Translations under genes and position numbers: made by a program
Part shown: positions 12,538 through 23,222 of the stretch, piece by piece
How positions within the stretch are numbered: position 1 is the first letter of the stretch
Layout of the letters: every line of letters begins with the position of its first letter
Notes under the pieces: model-generated
What the model was told of the DNA's origin: nothing
The model's database searches: none
The model's input: the letters and a program-made list of their open reading frames with translations, nothing else
Assembly (NCBI GenBank): GCA_029216955.1
Contig: JANAVB010006998.1
Coordinates: 2,297,692-2,361,691 of the forward strand
Source: Iris pallida
Lineage: Eukaryota; Streptophyta; Magnoliopsida; Asparagales; Iridaceae
Length of the DNA: 64,000 nucleotides
Direction: 5' to 3'

Positions 12538-13079
12538 GCACCCTAAAATATTATTTTAGCCCAAAACAAGAATTTCAAATTGAACTTAAATGCCAAGCCT
12601 AGCCCAACCATATACAAATCATTTCTAATAATAGAAGTGATTAACAAGAAACTAATCTAAACAAAATCCCCAAATAAATGGAGAAGGGGGTTCTACTGCT
12701 TCCTAGGTCAACATTTCCTCTAATATAGAGGAGGTCAACATTTCCTCAAATAAGGAGGGGGTCTATTGATGTGAACTTCAACAGAGATAATAAAACGAAG
12801 AGGGCTCTCTCTCTATCAACATAACAAGAAATCCCCCAAAAAATCAATTCGAAGAGAAGGAGAAAAAAGGGTGAAGAATTTTTCACCCAGGGCTCCGGCA
12901 GCGGAGCAACGCCGGCAGGGCGCCGGGGGCTCGACCAGCGGGTGCAGTGCCGGAGAACTCTGGCGGCTTCGGCGAGGCCGGAGCGGAGGTCGGCGGTCGA
13001 ATAGCGTTGACGGTGCCAGGGCGGTGGACGCAGTTTGGTCATGTCAGGTCGTTCCCTTCCTCTCTCTATCTCTCTGTGT

Positions 13080-13560
13080 GGTGATGGTGGGGTGATGACA
13101 ATGGTAGTACGGGTGGTGGTTGTGTTGGGTGGCAGATTTGACGGTGGTGGAGTGGTCGATGGTGAATAGTGGTGGTGTCAATGTGTGGTTTGCTTGGGGG
13201 CGGTCGGGATGATGATGAGTGATGGTGGTGGCATAGTAGGCCGATTGGCCACGGTGGTGGTTGTGTCGAATGTGGTGGTGGTTCTCTACGGTGGTTGTCG
13301 TGGTGTTGGGACAGTCGGACGATGTTGGAGGTGTCTGGTCGTGGTGTCGATGTTGTGGTTTTGGAAACACTGGTGGTTCCAGTGATGGCAGCATAGTAGT
13401 TGTGGTGGTGGGTTAGTTGTGGCAATGGCGAAGCCAGGATGTGGTGGTCCGATATGGATGGCCGGATATGGATTCGACCGAGGTGGTGGAGATTGCAGTG
13501 GCGGCGATGGGGAGATGGTCGGCTGTGAATAGTAGGGAGGTGGTGCTACAGTGGCGGCTG
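13080..13560. repeat. GGT/GTG-rich low-complexity tract in D LTR
   Basis: Imperfect GGTGGT and GTGGTGGTT units over about 480 bp, strongly purine-skewed. It creates long but meaningless frames on both strands (for example 13044-13425 minus). Confidence 0.85.
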
Positions 13561-14241
13561 CTAAGAGTCCTAGGTTTAGGAAATTTGTGTCTAGATTTTG
13601 GGGATGTGCGCCTATTTATAAGGGAGTGGGAGAAAAACCCTAAAAATGTACATGTAGTAGGATTAGGAAAAACTTATTAGAAAAAAAAACTAACGTTAAC
13701 TAGTAACCATTGGTTCATTTAGTTAATCACTAGCTATTTATATATAAAAGAAATCAGTAATTTATTTATTAGCTAACTATAATATAAATTACTACTAATT
13801 AATAAATGAGGTAATTACAATTTAGCTACCATCCAATCAACCGCAGCCTGTAATCCGAGCTTAGGTTTGGTAGGCTAGGGTTAGGACTGATACGGTCTTA
13901 GCCCGTTCCTGAGGTGAACGAACATCCTATCATATTAAAATCTTTAACCAAAATCATTAGTAATAAAATATTTTATTTTTCTAATACAAAATCTCATTAA
14001 CATATTTTTTATATATAAAATAATTGTTTATAACTTATATATTATTATTTTTTAAGTGGACAGATAATTGATTTGGTAACTTCTCACAAAAATATAGTTT
14101 TTTTACAAAACCAAAGAGCGACAAGGACCGATAGCAATCACGGTCGAAAATATTTCTCAAAATTAGAATTTCATATTTTTTTCAGAGTTTTAAAAAATAC
14201 AAATTTCAAAAAATCCAAGAAATTATTTAACGGAGGTTACA

Positions 14242-14383
14242 CAGCGTGAGGCACTGAGAGTGCAGCCCAGGAGACTCGAATGGAGCTCCCTTCCTGCACT
14301 GATGAGGCGGCCGAGGAAGTTGTTAAAGTTCAAGCTAACGAGTCAGCCAAGGGAGTGTCGGTTGACTCGGCAGCCATAGAGAA
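14242..14383. other. 142-bp orphan segment between two LTRs
   Basis: GC-richer than its neighbours and open on the plus strand from ATG 14280 (MELPSCTDEAAEEVV...) into the next LTR. It is bounded left by the D LTR start and right by the G LTR end, so it is what remains of the DNA into which both inserted. I do not recognise it; it could be transposon gag/pol or host sequence. Confidence 0.5.
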
Positions 14384-14718
14384 TGTCACGACCCGCACCC
14401 ACTGTGAGGGTACGAGTACGTAACGACGCCCAGCCTACGCTGCAGAGTCGGCGGTAGAACGCTGTCCTAGGTTATTGTCTAACCAGCAACTCACGCAATT
14501 ATAATGTACTCATCATGATCAACTCCGAATGGAGGACAAGTATAAATATTGTAACTCAATCACAGTCTAAGCACGATAAGATAATCACAGAAGAATTAAC
14601 TAAGAATAGAAAGACAACTACTAAAATAATAACAACTCTCAACAAATCTCAAAAACTACACAAGTCTCAAATCACTACAAAAGTTCGACATGAAAAATAG
14701 ATGCTAGTCTACTAAACT
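14384..14718 (-). mobile_element. Truncated LTR fragment of minus-strand element G
   Basis: On the plus strand it begins TGTCACGACCCGCACCCACT, the reversed LTR end shared with N1, N2 and N3, followed by the hairpin block and then by sequence aligning with the first 335 bp of the N1/N2 LTR. It stops where H begins (14719). H therefore appears to sit inside this LTR, and the rest of G should continue beyond the far side of H, outside the window. Confidence 0.75.
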
Positions 14719-14975
14719 TGTCACTTCCCATTCCCAGAATACGTATTCTTAATACATGTACTGCTTTAATACATTTATTTAATATCTATCATGTATTATT
14801 CTGTGATTAAACTTCTTTAAATATTGTGTTAATTAATTTCTTGCAATTTTATTTCTGCATTTATTTTCTGCTTTTATACACTACTTTAGCTCTACTTTGG
14901 GTTCGGCTTGGATTGGACTTAGTATGATGTTTTATCTTGAACCGAACACAAACCCCCACCTACCACCACCCCTTC

Positions 14976-15005
14976 CATTTAAAGCCATCCCCTTTCTCTC
15001 TCTTC
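14976..15005 (+). promoter_or_regulatory. Predicted promoter of H
   Basis: CATTTAAAG at 14976-14984 followed by CCTTTCTCTCTCTTC. The N4 LTR has the same arrangement (CTTTAAAAC then TTTTTCTCTCTCC) at the same offset, which supports it as TATA-like box plus initiator. U3 would be only about 260-290 nt. Confidence 0.55.
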
Positions 15006-15067
15006 ATTACTTCACCATTAATCTTCTTCTTCCTCATAACTCCTCCCCCACCTACCCAGCCGCCAAG

Positions 15068-17167
15068 GCAAGTGCCAAACTTGCTTCTTGATGGATCACC
15101 ACTATTATTGTTCCATCATCTTCATTACTTGATTCTGAGCCTCTTTAGTACTTAGCATTTCCAATTTCCATGGTTCATTTCTTGTAGATCTAATTTTAAT
15201 ACATTTTGGATTTCTTAGGTTTTGATCTAGTAAACTTTGTTATCTTTAAGTTTTGATGGTTCCATGTGGTGGAGAATTTCGTTCTACCCTATTTTGACCT
15301 ATGGAAGTTCAGATTTGGGCTTGGAATGAAGGATTTAGAGAGCTTGGAAGCAATGGCTATCCATGGTTCTCCTTCTCAGAAGAGTGGAGAAGAAGGGCAA
15401 TGCTTGACCGCATGAGTTTTCATGCGACAAGTCTTCTTGAGCTGCATGAAGTGTTGGCCGCATGAAGTGTTGGCCGCATGAAGTCCTGGCCGCGTGCCAT
15501 TTTGAATTGTACTCTGGCTATGTATAGACCCGAGTCCTATTTGGCCGCATAAGTCAACCATGTCCGCATAAACTCTGAGCTGTTCCGGCCGTATGGAGCT
15601 TCGACAGCCGCATGAGGTTCGCCATTCTCAGCTGCATGAGCTATATGTCTCACGAGCCGCATGAGGCCTGTCATCCTCAGCCGCATGGGGCTCGTTTCAA
15701 CCATGGCCGCCCATGATAATTCTCAGCCGCATATAGACTTAATAATCGCAGCCACATGACGCTGACCATTCACAGCCGCATGAGTTGCGTGTCTTCTCAG
15801 CTGCATGAGGTTCACCATTCTCAGCCGTATGAGCTGCATGACTTACCCTAGCCGCATAGGGACCCTGACTTAATTAGCCGCATGAAACCCCTTTAGTTTC
15901 TAGCCGCATAAGGCTTTGCTAACTTGGCCGCATGGAATCACCCTTGTCCAGCCGCATGTAACTTATTCATTCCTGGCCGCATGAACCCAAGTTTCGCGAG
16001 CCGCATAAACTCTTGTTCTAATGCCTTTTTGGTTGATTCTTGTCCTGAATTGACACTGATTGGCATTAGTTAATTGTCTTGGCATTTATTAGAATTAGTG
16101 GGCATCTTTACATTAATCCACATTGATTGTTTTCTTGACATTAATAAACAGGGATTGTTATCTTAATTTAAATAATTGATCATGCTTCCTAGTTGGAACT
16201 GAGAGACTGGCTAGTCGTGTTATTGAAACGAATGAACGAGACACGTTCATATTAACTATGAACTATTGTAATCGACTGGCTAATCCCGAATATTGGCATA
16301 CAGGCACATGCAGGCTTTAATTTATTTAGTTATTTATTTATTAATTTATTTATTTATTTGTTTATTTTACAAAAGTAGCAAGTGTACTTTATGTTCAAGG
16401 CATGATTACTCCGTGGTTAGTTTTGATTGTTGCATTACGCTATGTAAGACCTACAACCTGACCGTACTGGTATCATTGTAGAGTTGTGCATATCGTACCC
16501 CGTACGAAAGTACTCATTTGAATGACCATGACCCACGGCATGGGACTACACTCAACATAGAGACTGTTAAGTTAAATAAAATAATGATTGCATGGAGAGA
16601 ATGGATTTCCGAGTTCTTAATGGCAGTCCTCTTGGGACTAGTAGTGCCCGACAGGCCGGTTGGTCCCCACAGATACTGCAAATCTGCCACATGGGCAAGG
16701 AGCGGTATCTGGTTATATTATCTATTGTATATTGTATATGGATGACGGGCGTCCCGCTGGGATTCGTCTAATTCATGATTGGCACAATTGATTGACTGGG
16801 TAAACTAGCCTTGCTTGCACATAGTAAGAACTGAGGAATCCTTTATTGCATAACCCGTTACCCCAGGATAACTTGGGACTCACAGTAGCAAGCCGTAATA
16901 GTTGCATGGTCATTTAAATTGATTTGTTTGTGTACTGTATCTACTCTGTTACCTAATTGAGATGATCAGAATGTCAGGACATGACGAGCCAACTTCTGTC
17001 CTTGTTTGGTTGGGAGGTTGGTTCGAAGTGTCGTGATGTTATGTGAATCCTAGTAGATAGCAGAGATCTATTATCATATTATCTTATTACTGGCTTCATT
17101 CCTCATATCGTGCTCCCTTGCGGTACTTGCTATTAGAGGTCTAACCTCTCTGGTTTTGCATGGCCAG
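15068..17167 (+). other. Predicted leader intron 1 of H (GC-AG, 2100 nt)
   Basis: Donor CCAAG|GCAAGT at 15068 fits the GC-type 5' splice consensus. Acceptor TTTTGCATGGCCAG|A ends at 17167. N4 has the same two sites 2103 nt apart. The intron contains the minisatellite and many ATGs. Prediction only. Confidence 0.5.
15407..16010 (+). repeat. GCCGCATGAG minisatellite in H LTR
   Basis: About twenty degenerate copies of a unit with core AGCCGCATGAGG, spaced about 25-35 bp and joined by CATTCTC-like linkers. It sits at the same LTR offset as the 33-bp array in N4, with a different unit sequence. Confidence 0.85.
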
Positions 17168-17250
17168 ATTTAGAGTCGGTCCCCGAGGATCCAGCTTACT
17201 TCTACCTCCAAGATGGTCAATACTAGAGGGATGATCGCAGGAGGACTCGA
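17168..17250 (+). CDS. gag: Predicted LTR-borne first coding exon of gag in H
   Basis: A predicted 83-nt exon bounded by acceptor GGCCAG (to 17167) and donor CGA|GTGGGT (17251). ATG at 17213-17215 starts the peptide MVNTRGMIAGGL plus two bases (GA) of a split codon. MV-x-TR is the usual N-terminus of gag in this retrotransposon group, and N4 has MVATRRNPGY at the matching place. Joining to 17873 restores the gag frame (phase 2). Without splicing the frame stops before the LTR end. No ATG precedes it in predicted exon 1 or in the upstream part of this exon. Confidence 0.6.
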
Positions 17251-17651
17251 GTGGGTTTCTTACTTCATCGCTCATTTTGTTAAAAACTTTATACTTTGCC
17301 GTTTGGCACCGACATGTTAGTCGGGTTGTCTTGTACCTACTTTTGCATGATTGTAACTAAGTCAGGCTGTAGCTGATAACAATTGTGTATACTTACTACA
17401 TCATCTAGCTGTATTTTATAAAGCCAGATATCAAGAACATTTTGACTGAGCGTTTGGGACGCATTACTGCTTTATCTTACATGTTCTCTATTTCGGTTTC
17501 TTGTTTGAATGATCGAGACAATAGATGTGAAGGGACCATAGTGAGACTTTTATGTAGTATGCACCCCCTCTTCTTATTAGACATTATTGATCGTATTATA
17601 TGGTATTCATCTACCCATAATACGTAGCTGGCTGAGTCATTCTCCCGCTCT

Positions 17652-17663
17652 CCAGTATTCTGG
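17652..17663 (+). other. U5 terminal hairpin CCAG-TATT-CTGG
   Basis: Perfect 4-bp stem with a four-base loop, 15 bp before the LTR end; identical in N4 (56311-56322, opposite strand). Confidence 0.6.
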
Positions 17664-17687
17664 TTCTGGGGCGTGACAAGGTTTTAG

Positions 17688-17705
17688 GGGTGGCCCATGC
17701 AGGTC
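17688..17705 (+). other. Primer-binding site of H (tRNA-Ile type)
   Basis: GGGTGGCCCATGCAGGTC, nine bases after the LTR end. It differs only at its first base from the 18-mer in N1-N4, which is complementary to the 3' end of plant tRNA-Ile(AAU). Confidence 0.8.
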
Positions 17706-17872
17706 AGATTTCAGACTTGTGGGGTATTTTAATAGGATGTCTCAATCACACATGTTCCCTCTTGATCTCATAATTCGTTGATTTTCAACTCCAGCTTGGC
17801 ATTCTAGTATCCCTTGACTTCATTGATCCTTCGGGTCCGATCGTTTGATGGTTCTTTTGTCCCTTTTCTTAG

Positions 17873-19460
17873 GGGCACCTCGTCTGCAACTGTCAGAGCT
17901 GGACAGCAATAACATGGACAGCAACATGGACAATATGACCAGGTTGGTCAGCAACAAGGGCCGGTACTAACTCCGGAGACTATCCAGGAAGAAGTGATAG
18001 TGGAAGCAGCAGCTGGACCACAGTATCTAGAGGTTCCACCACCACCAACAGTTCCACCCACCCCCGTGGAAATGGACACACCGGCTCTTCTGGAGATCAT
18101 GAGAGGGATGATGGCTACTCAGCAACATCAGATGTTAGCCCAGCAGCGCATGTACGCTCAGTTGCAAGAGCAGAACGTACTACTCAACCAAGGGTTGCAG
18201 ACAGCTTTGGAAAGAGGGGCAAGGTCGGATTCAGGAGCATCAACCAGATTTTGCAAGTTTAACCCCCGCCGTTTCGAAGGCACGGAGGACGCCATCTCAG
18301 CAGATGCATGGCTTAAGGATATTGAGGCTATTCTGACGGCGGCTAAGGTACCGGCAGAAGAACGTGTGGATCAAGTGAAGTTGCTACTTCATGATCTCGC
18401 ACGTGATTGGTGGGAATCAGAAGAAGTAGGCATCAGACGTCCTATTGCTTGGGACGATTTTATAGCAAGACTCAAGACAAAGTACTATGGAGTTGTGGTG
18501 CAGTTTGAGTTACAACAAAAGTTTATCAACCTCAAGCAGGCCGGCAAGACGGTAGATGCTTATGCAGCGGAGTTATGCAGATTGAGTAGGTTCGCCCCAG
18601 AGATGGTAGCAACGGAGAGCCAGAGGGCTATGAGGTTTCAGCAAGGGCTTCATCTTGAACTCTTGTAATTGATAGAGGGGCACAATTACCAGACTTTTGA
18701 CGAAGTATTGACGGCAACCCGAAGCATGAGATCACCATTTAGAGGATCACGGCAAGGACTGGAGGTCAGAAGAGATCTCACAGTCAGATTGAAGGAGGAG
18801 GGGGAGCAGCGCCCCGAACAACAGCACCATCCCTTGGCATTCACATTCATGATGTGGTAATGCGAGGGCCAGCACCACCACCCAGGCAGCAGCAACAACA
18901 GAAGAAGAATCAGCAACCCCCAGCAGGCTGCACTTATTGTGGGAAAATAGGGCACATTAGAGATGTGTGTCGGGCATTGAAGGGACTGTGTTTGATATGT
19001 GGAAATCCAGATCATCGGGTTACCACATGTCTCATGAATTCGAGGTCAGGAGGACCAGTGCAGCAGTTTTCTGCTCTGCCAGCACCAGAGGCAGGACAGT
19101 ATCGAGGACCCGCAGCGGCAGTGAGACTATTGGCCCAGCGTCCGTTAATGCCACAGGCTCAGATGTTTCGGCAGCAGGGACCGCCGATGCAGCAACACCA
19201 GCATAGACCACCCCAGCATCATCAAGGAAGGGGCCAGCAGCAGCACCAGGCTAGGCCGCAGCATGGAAACCAGTAAGGAGGTCGAGGGCAGGCATTCACA
19301 CTGTCCTTGGAAGAGGCATTAGCATCGGAAGATGTTGTGGTAGGTAACATTCTCGTCGCCTCACATCCCGCAGTAGCATTGTTTGATTCGGGAGCATCAT
19401 ACTCATTTATATCTGCACAATTTGCGACACGGCTAGGAATGGAGTTCGAGGCATTACCAG
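17873..19460 (+). pseudogene. gag: gag (main part) and start of protease of H, Tekay/Del type
   Basis: Begins at the predicted splice acceptor without an ATG (GTSSATVRAGQQ). A TAA at 17910 interrupts it, then it is open to a stop at 18666-18668. The gag domain (FNPRRFEGTEDAISADAWL... ARDWW... FINLKQAGKTVDAYAAEL... RFQQGLHLEL) matches the N4 gag closely. It continues in frame to 18860, then a frameshift leads to 18854-19276 with two CCHC knuckles (CTYCGKIGHIRDVC and CLICGNPDHRVTTC) and a Gln/His/Pro-rich stretch. After the stop near 19276 come the protease start and active site LFDSGAS, ending at 19460 where N1 is inserted. Decayed but clearly recognisable. Confidence 0.85.
19456..19460. repeat. 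Target duplication ACCAG, left copy (N1 in H)
   Basis: ACCAG precedes the left LTR of N1; the right copy is at 60804-60808. Removing N1 and one copy makes the H protease frame continuous. Confidence 0.95.
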
Positions 19461-22068
19461 TATCATGACCCGCACCCTAGAGTTAGGGCACGAGAAGTGG
19501 GTACGTCCAGCCTACGCCGCAGTGTCGGCGGTAGAACGCTGTCCTTAGTCTCATGCATCTAACAGTATAAGGCTAAACAGTTTATACTCTCCGAATGGGG
19601 GTGACATAGCAGGTACAGACTCAATCACATCTAAGGTAGAGCATGATAAGGATAGATAAAACATGAAGTCCAAAAGAGGTACAACAGAGAGAAATCTAAG
19701 TGTCTAAGATACACAAATCCAGAAATACATCTCAAATCTCCAAACTCAGATACAATAATCCATAAAGCAAATACAACTCCAAACAATTGAAATAACTATC
19801 TAAACAACCTCTAATGTGTCTCCTCTAGGCTAGCAGGCAACCTCCAAGCTATCTATAAAATTTATCAACAGGTCCAATCAGGACGGGAACGAGCACATAT
19901 CTCTAAAACAGTTCATAGCAGGTTAGGAGTATAAATCATGCAATAGAGTAAAATACAGGAAGTGCTGAATAGAAAGTACGAGTAAACAGAAGATATTTTA
20001 TAACTGAAAGTAAATACATGATAGTAGAGAATGTAAGTAGCTACGTGATTTAGAGCACAATGGTTATGTAAATGGCTTGGGGGCACATGAATACAAAGAA
20101 GGAGGCACATGAATACAGCTATTGGGGATAGTGATCACATAACCAATTCTACTCACCCTGCCCCAATCAATACACAAGGATCCGTTCAAGTTATGTCATA
20201 AGCACATGAATACAGCTAAGATACGTGAACTCATGTAATGAGTAGTACATGAGGCACATGAAAGCACATGAAGCACATGAGAATATGTAAAAACATGAAC
20301 TAGTACGAGTACAAGGAGTACCTGATGCACATGATAAAGTACATGAACATGAAATACCCGATGCACCCGTAGAGGGATAACATCTCAGAAAAGGATCCAT
20401 ATAGTACTAATCCGTGAAGATACGTGTCAGCATCAAGTAGAGTAACCTAGAGCAAGAATATAATCCAGACAGGTATAAAAAGATCAGAGAATGTACTCGC
20501 CTGATATCTGAATGTCCAAAGTAAAGATACTGTCCGAGGAGAGGTATCTGGCTCCTAATTAGAAGAGCACAAGTCACAACATGTCCAGAAGGGTAATATA
20601 AAGTACTACAATGCATTCTACATGAATCTAGGTCAAACTAGGCCAAAGTCAACCCTTGGTCAACTTTTGTCAACTGTACTTGTCAAACTAGGTCAAACTA
20701 GGTCATGTCCTAACCCAGCAAGTCTTACTAGGCCTAACCAAGACTGTCCTAGCAAGCACACATCAATACAAGGCTATACAAGCCAACATACACCCAACTC
20801 TATATAGCATGCAATTATTCAATACTCAAATAGGCAAGAATTCACATTGGATATACACTAGGTAATCTATTACTTTAAGCTATATATGTCTACACATATA
20901 TACACATGCATATATTGGTATTCAACATTAGGTCTATAATCATGGCATTTCAAATGGTTATATAAACTTATATATTACAACACAATATGCTAACATATAT
21001 ATAATATACATACATAGCTAAGTTAACTATATTCATAAATACTTACTTAAGAGGCTACGTGTGTGTATGTGAACATGGTAAAGGGGCAAGTGAGGGTTAA
21101 ATGGGCATACATAGTGTATACATATCAAAGTGTCAAAGTGTAAGTGAACAAAGTGTCAAGTGTGATAGTGTCAACATAGTATAAGGGGGTACATGAGGTA
21201 ATATAGGATTTGTGTTAACATAGAACATTACAACTCATTAACTTGTATATTGCATACATTACATCTATTATTACATTACCTTCATGCTTGCATTCATTCA
21301 TCATTTATTTATTCTTTTGCACTACTATATGCACCATACATTACATACTATGGAACCTACATATTCATTACAAGCCATACTTATACATGCTTACATTAGA
21401 TAGGATACTTACACCTCATACATCATTTATTTAACCATTTACCCATGCTTGTATTCTCTATTTAATTACATAATGTTTATACATTAACATGGGTTAAAAT
21501 CAAATAGAACATTATATTACACACAAGGGTGCACAAAATGCATATGCCGAATAGTAACTCCTACTAATAATCAAAACTATACCATCTCAGCATGAATTAA
21601 AATCTAGGATTAAATTATGTTTTAGATCTATGTGTTAGCTTTCCGAAACTTCAAACGGATCGCGTTTTCGTTTCCGAAAACTCCCGGAATTGCGAAAACA
21701 CCGAGAACGCGTTTGTCTTTCGTACAGCTGACACTCAAATAATTCTCCAGAAAGTTATAGAAAGAATTAGGCCTATTAATACATGTTTTTGGAAAGCTAA
21801 CTTCAATACGCTTCTTTTAAAAAAAAGGGAAGATTAAACCGAGCTTTGAGCTAGAAGTTATGATATTTCTAAGTTAGGGCTGAAATTAAAAACGTGGATA
21901 AAAATCATGACGAATTTAAATAGTTTGAGCCAAAAGAATACACAATATATATACTAATTATCCACAACAATAATGACAATAATAATATGAGGAACCACAC
22001 TCACAAACTTGATTATATAATCATCATGAACCATTTATTACATATATAAATATAGATATACTCTCATT

Positions 22069-22166
<98 letters not shown>

Positions 22167-23182
22167 TACACAAATCTATATATGTAACATGAACACATCT
22201 ATAAGAGATACATGAATGAAATCTAAAGTACTCAAGAACACATCTCTACATATTCAAATCTAAAATTTAATATGAATTAATTTATTTAATAAATATTTTA
22301 AATATAAAGTGTGTCCAAGTTTGGGGATTTTCCCCATGAACACAAGACACAACAATAATACAATAGAAATCCCTAAATGACACATAATGGACACAAGAGG
22401 ACACAAAATAGGGACACAACAATGGAGGTCATTCCTATGGTTAAAACTTTTCTAAATGCAAAATGGAGAAATAAAAGAGAAGAAAATATTACCTAAAGGA
22501 GATAAAATCCAAGGAGAAAGGCTTCTTCCTTGGGAGAGCTTGAGAGCACTTGGGGAAGAAGACTTCTCAAAGAAAGGAAATGAGATGGGAGTCCTATTAG
22601 GGCCGGCCACAATGGTTATATCCCCCCTTCATTGAATATTACAAGTTTGCCCCTCCCTTAGTTACAAGTGTTTAAAACAATTTTGGTTAGGGTTTGGGGG
22701 TAAAAGGGTCAAAATAAAAACTCTAAATGGTTAACCTAATAATTAGGATTATGACTAATCTTTCTAACATGACTAATAAAAATGTGGGCCACGGCTAACT
22801 AATGCATGGGTCCAACTAGAGTCTAAGTTATCCCGGGTCCCCGTTACAAGTCGGATTGAGATAAAATTTGAACCCGACTCAAATAATCCCAAAACAATAT
22901 CATAAATAATAAAATAATATCAAAATAATTCAAAGAGGTCAAATGCAAAACATCTTTAGGCCATAAATGACATTAAAATATCATAATTACATGGTTAGGC
23001 TCTAGGTCAAACAGTCTCTAGGGTTTCATTAGCAAAACGTCAAAACCACAAGTCATTGATTTAAATAATTTTAAAATGATTTAAAATCACCAAAAATCAT
23101 ATCATGAATTAAATATCATTATTAAAATAATTATAAACAAGAAATTTTGAAATTACCCTCATTTGGAAAACAGGGTGCTACA
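19461..23182 (-). mobile_element. N1 left (3') LTR, 3722 bp
   Basis: It starts TATCATGACC (intact copies read TGTCACGACC) and ends GGGTGCTACA. On the minus strand I see a TATA-like GGATATAACC near 22615-22622, a donor TTTAG|GTAATA (GT at 22492-22491), an acceptor CTAATTAG|GAGCC with a 54-nt exon-like block at 20554-20501, and a GC donor CAG|GCGAGT after it. A TA microsatellite lies at 22072-22162. Open frames at 19913, 20191, 20407, 20622 and 21243 recur in the N2 LTRs and are not genes. Confidence 0.92.
22072..22162. repeat. (TA)n microsatellite, N1 left LTR
   Basis: About 45 TA units. The same site in the right LTR (59753-59783) has about 15, so the run has changed length since insertion. 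Confidence 0.95.
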
Positions 23183-23222
23183 ACTCTACCCATCTTAGAA
23201 AAATTTCGTCCTCGAAATTTAA
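23183..23222 (-). other. N1 polypurine-tract region
   Basis: On the minus strand, AATTTCGAGGACGAAATTTT then TCTAAGATGGGTAGAGT runs up to the 3' LTR. This CGAGGACGAAATT block precedes the 3' LTR in N2, N3 and N4 and is characteristic of Tekay/Del-type elements. Confidence 0.75.

Larger units (their letters stand above)
10840..14241 (-). mobile_element. LTR of minus-strand element D, 3402 bp
   Basis: On the minus strand it begins TGTAACCTCCG (at 14241) and ends GGTCGTGATA (at 10840, terminal CA decayed to TA). Next to it is a tRNA-Ile-type primer-binding site, so it is a 5' LTR. Its 3' third follows the same order of blocks as the N1/N2 LTR (altered hairpin block near 10893-10915; a GTCAGGATTGGAGCGAAGTA block near 11250), but is much more diverged, so D is older. 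It has a TA microsatellite (12484-12535), a GC-rich zone (12880-13030) and a GGT-rich zone (13080-13560). The histidine-rich and glycine/valine-rich open frames there come from low-complexity DNA. Confidence 0.75.
14719..17678 (+). mobile_element. 5' LTR of H, 2960 bp
   Basis: Begins TGTCACTTCCC and ends GGGGCGTGACA. Length (2960) and internal layout match the N4 5' LTR (2957): a short U3, a TTTAAA-type promoter about 260 bp in, a CT-rich start, a minisatellite at offset about 690-1290, and a 3' end containing CCAGTATTCTGG. It contains a predicted leader exon, a large predicted intron and a predicted exon with the gag start codon. Open frames at 14897, 14937 and 17442 lack recognisable domains. 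Confidence 0.88.
17251..17872 (+). other. Predicted intron 2 of H spanning U5 end and primer-binding site
   Basis: 622 nt, donor GTGGGT, acceptor TTTGTCCCTTTTCTTAG with a strong pyrimidine tract. It contains the last 428 nt of the LTR, the 9-nt spacer and the primer-binding site, so spliced RNA could not be primed for reverse transcription. The N4 counterpart is 643 nt. Confidence 0.55.

Noticed and set aside
13044..13425. Histidine- and threonine-rich frames on the minus strand
   Set aside because: Translation of a GGT/GTG low-complexity tract within the D LTR.
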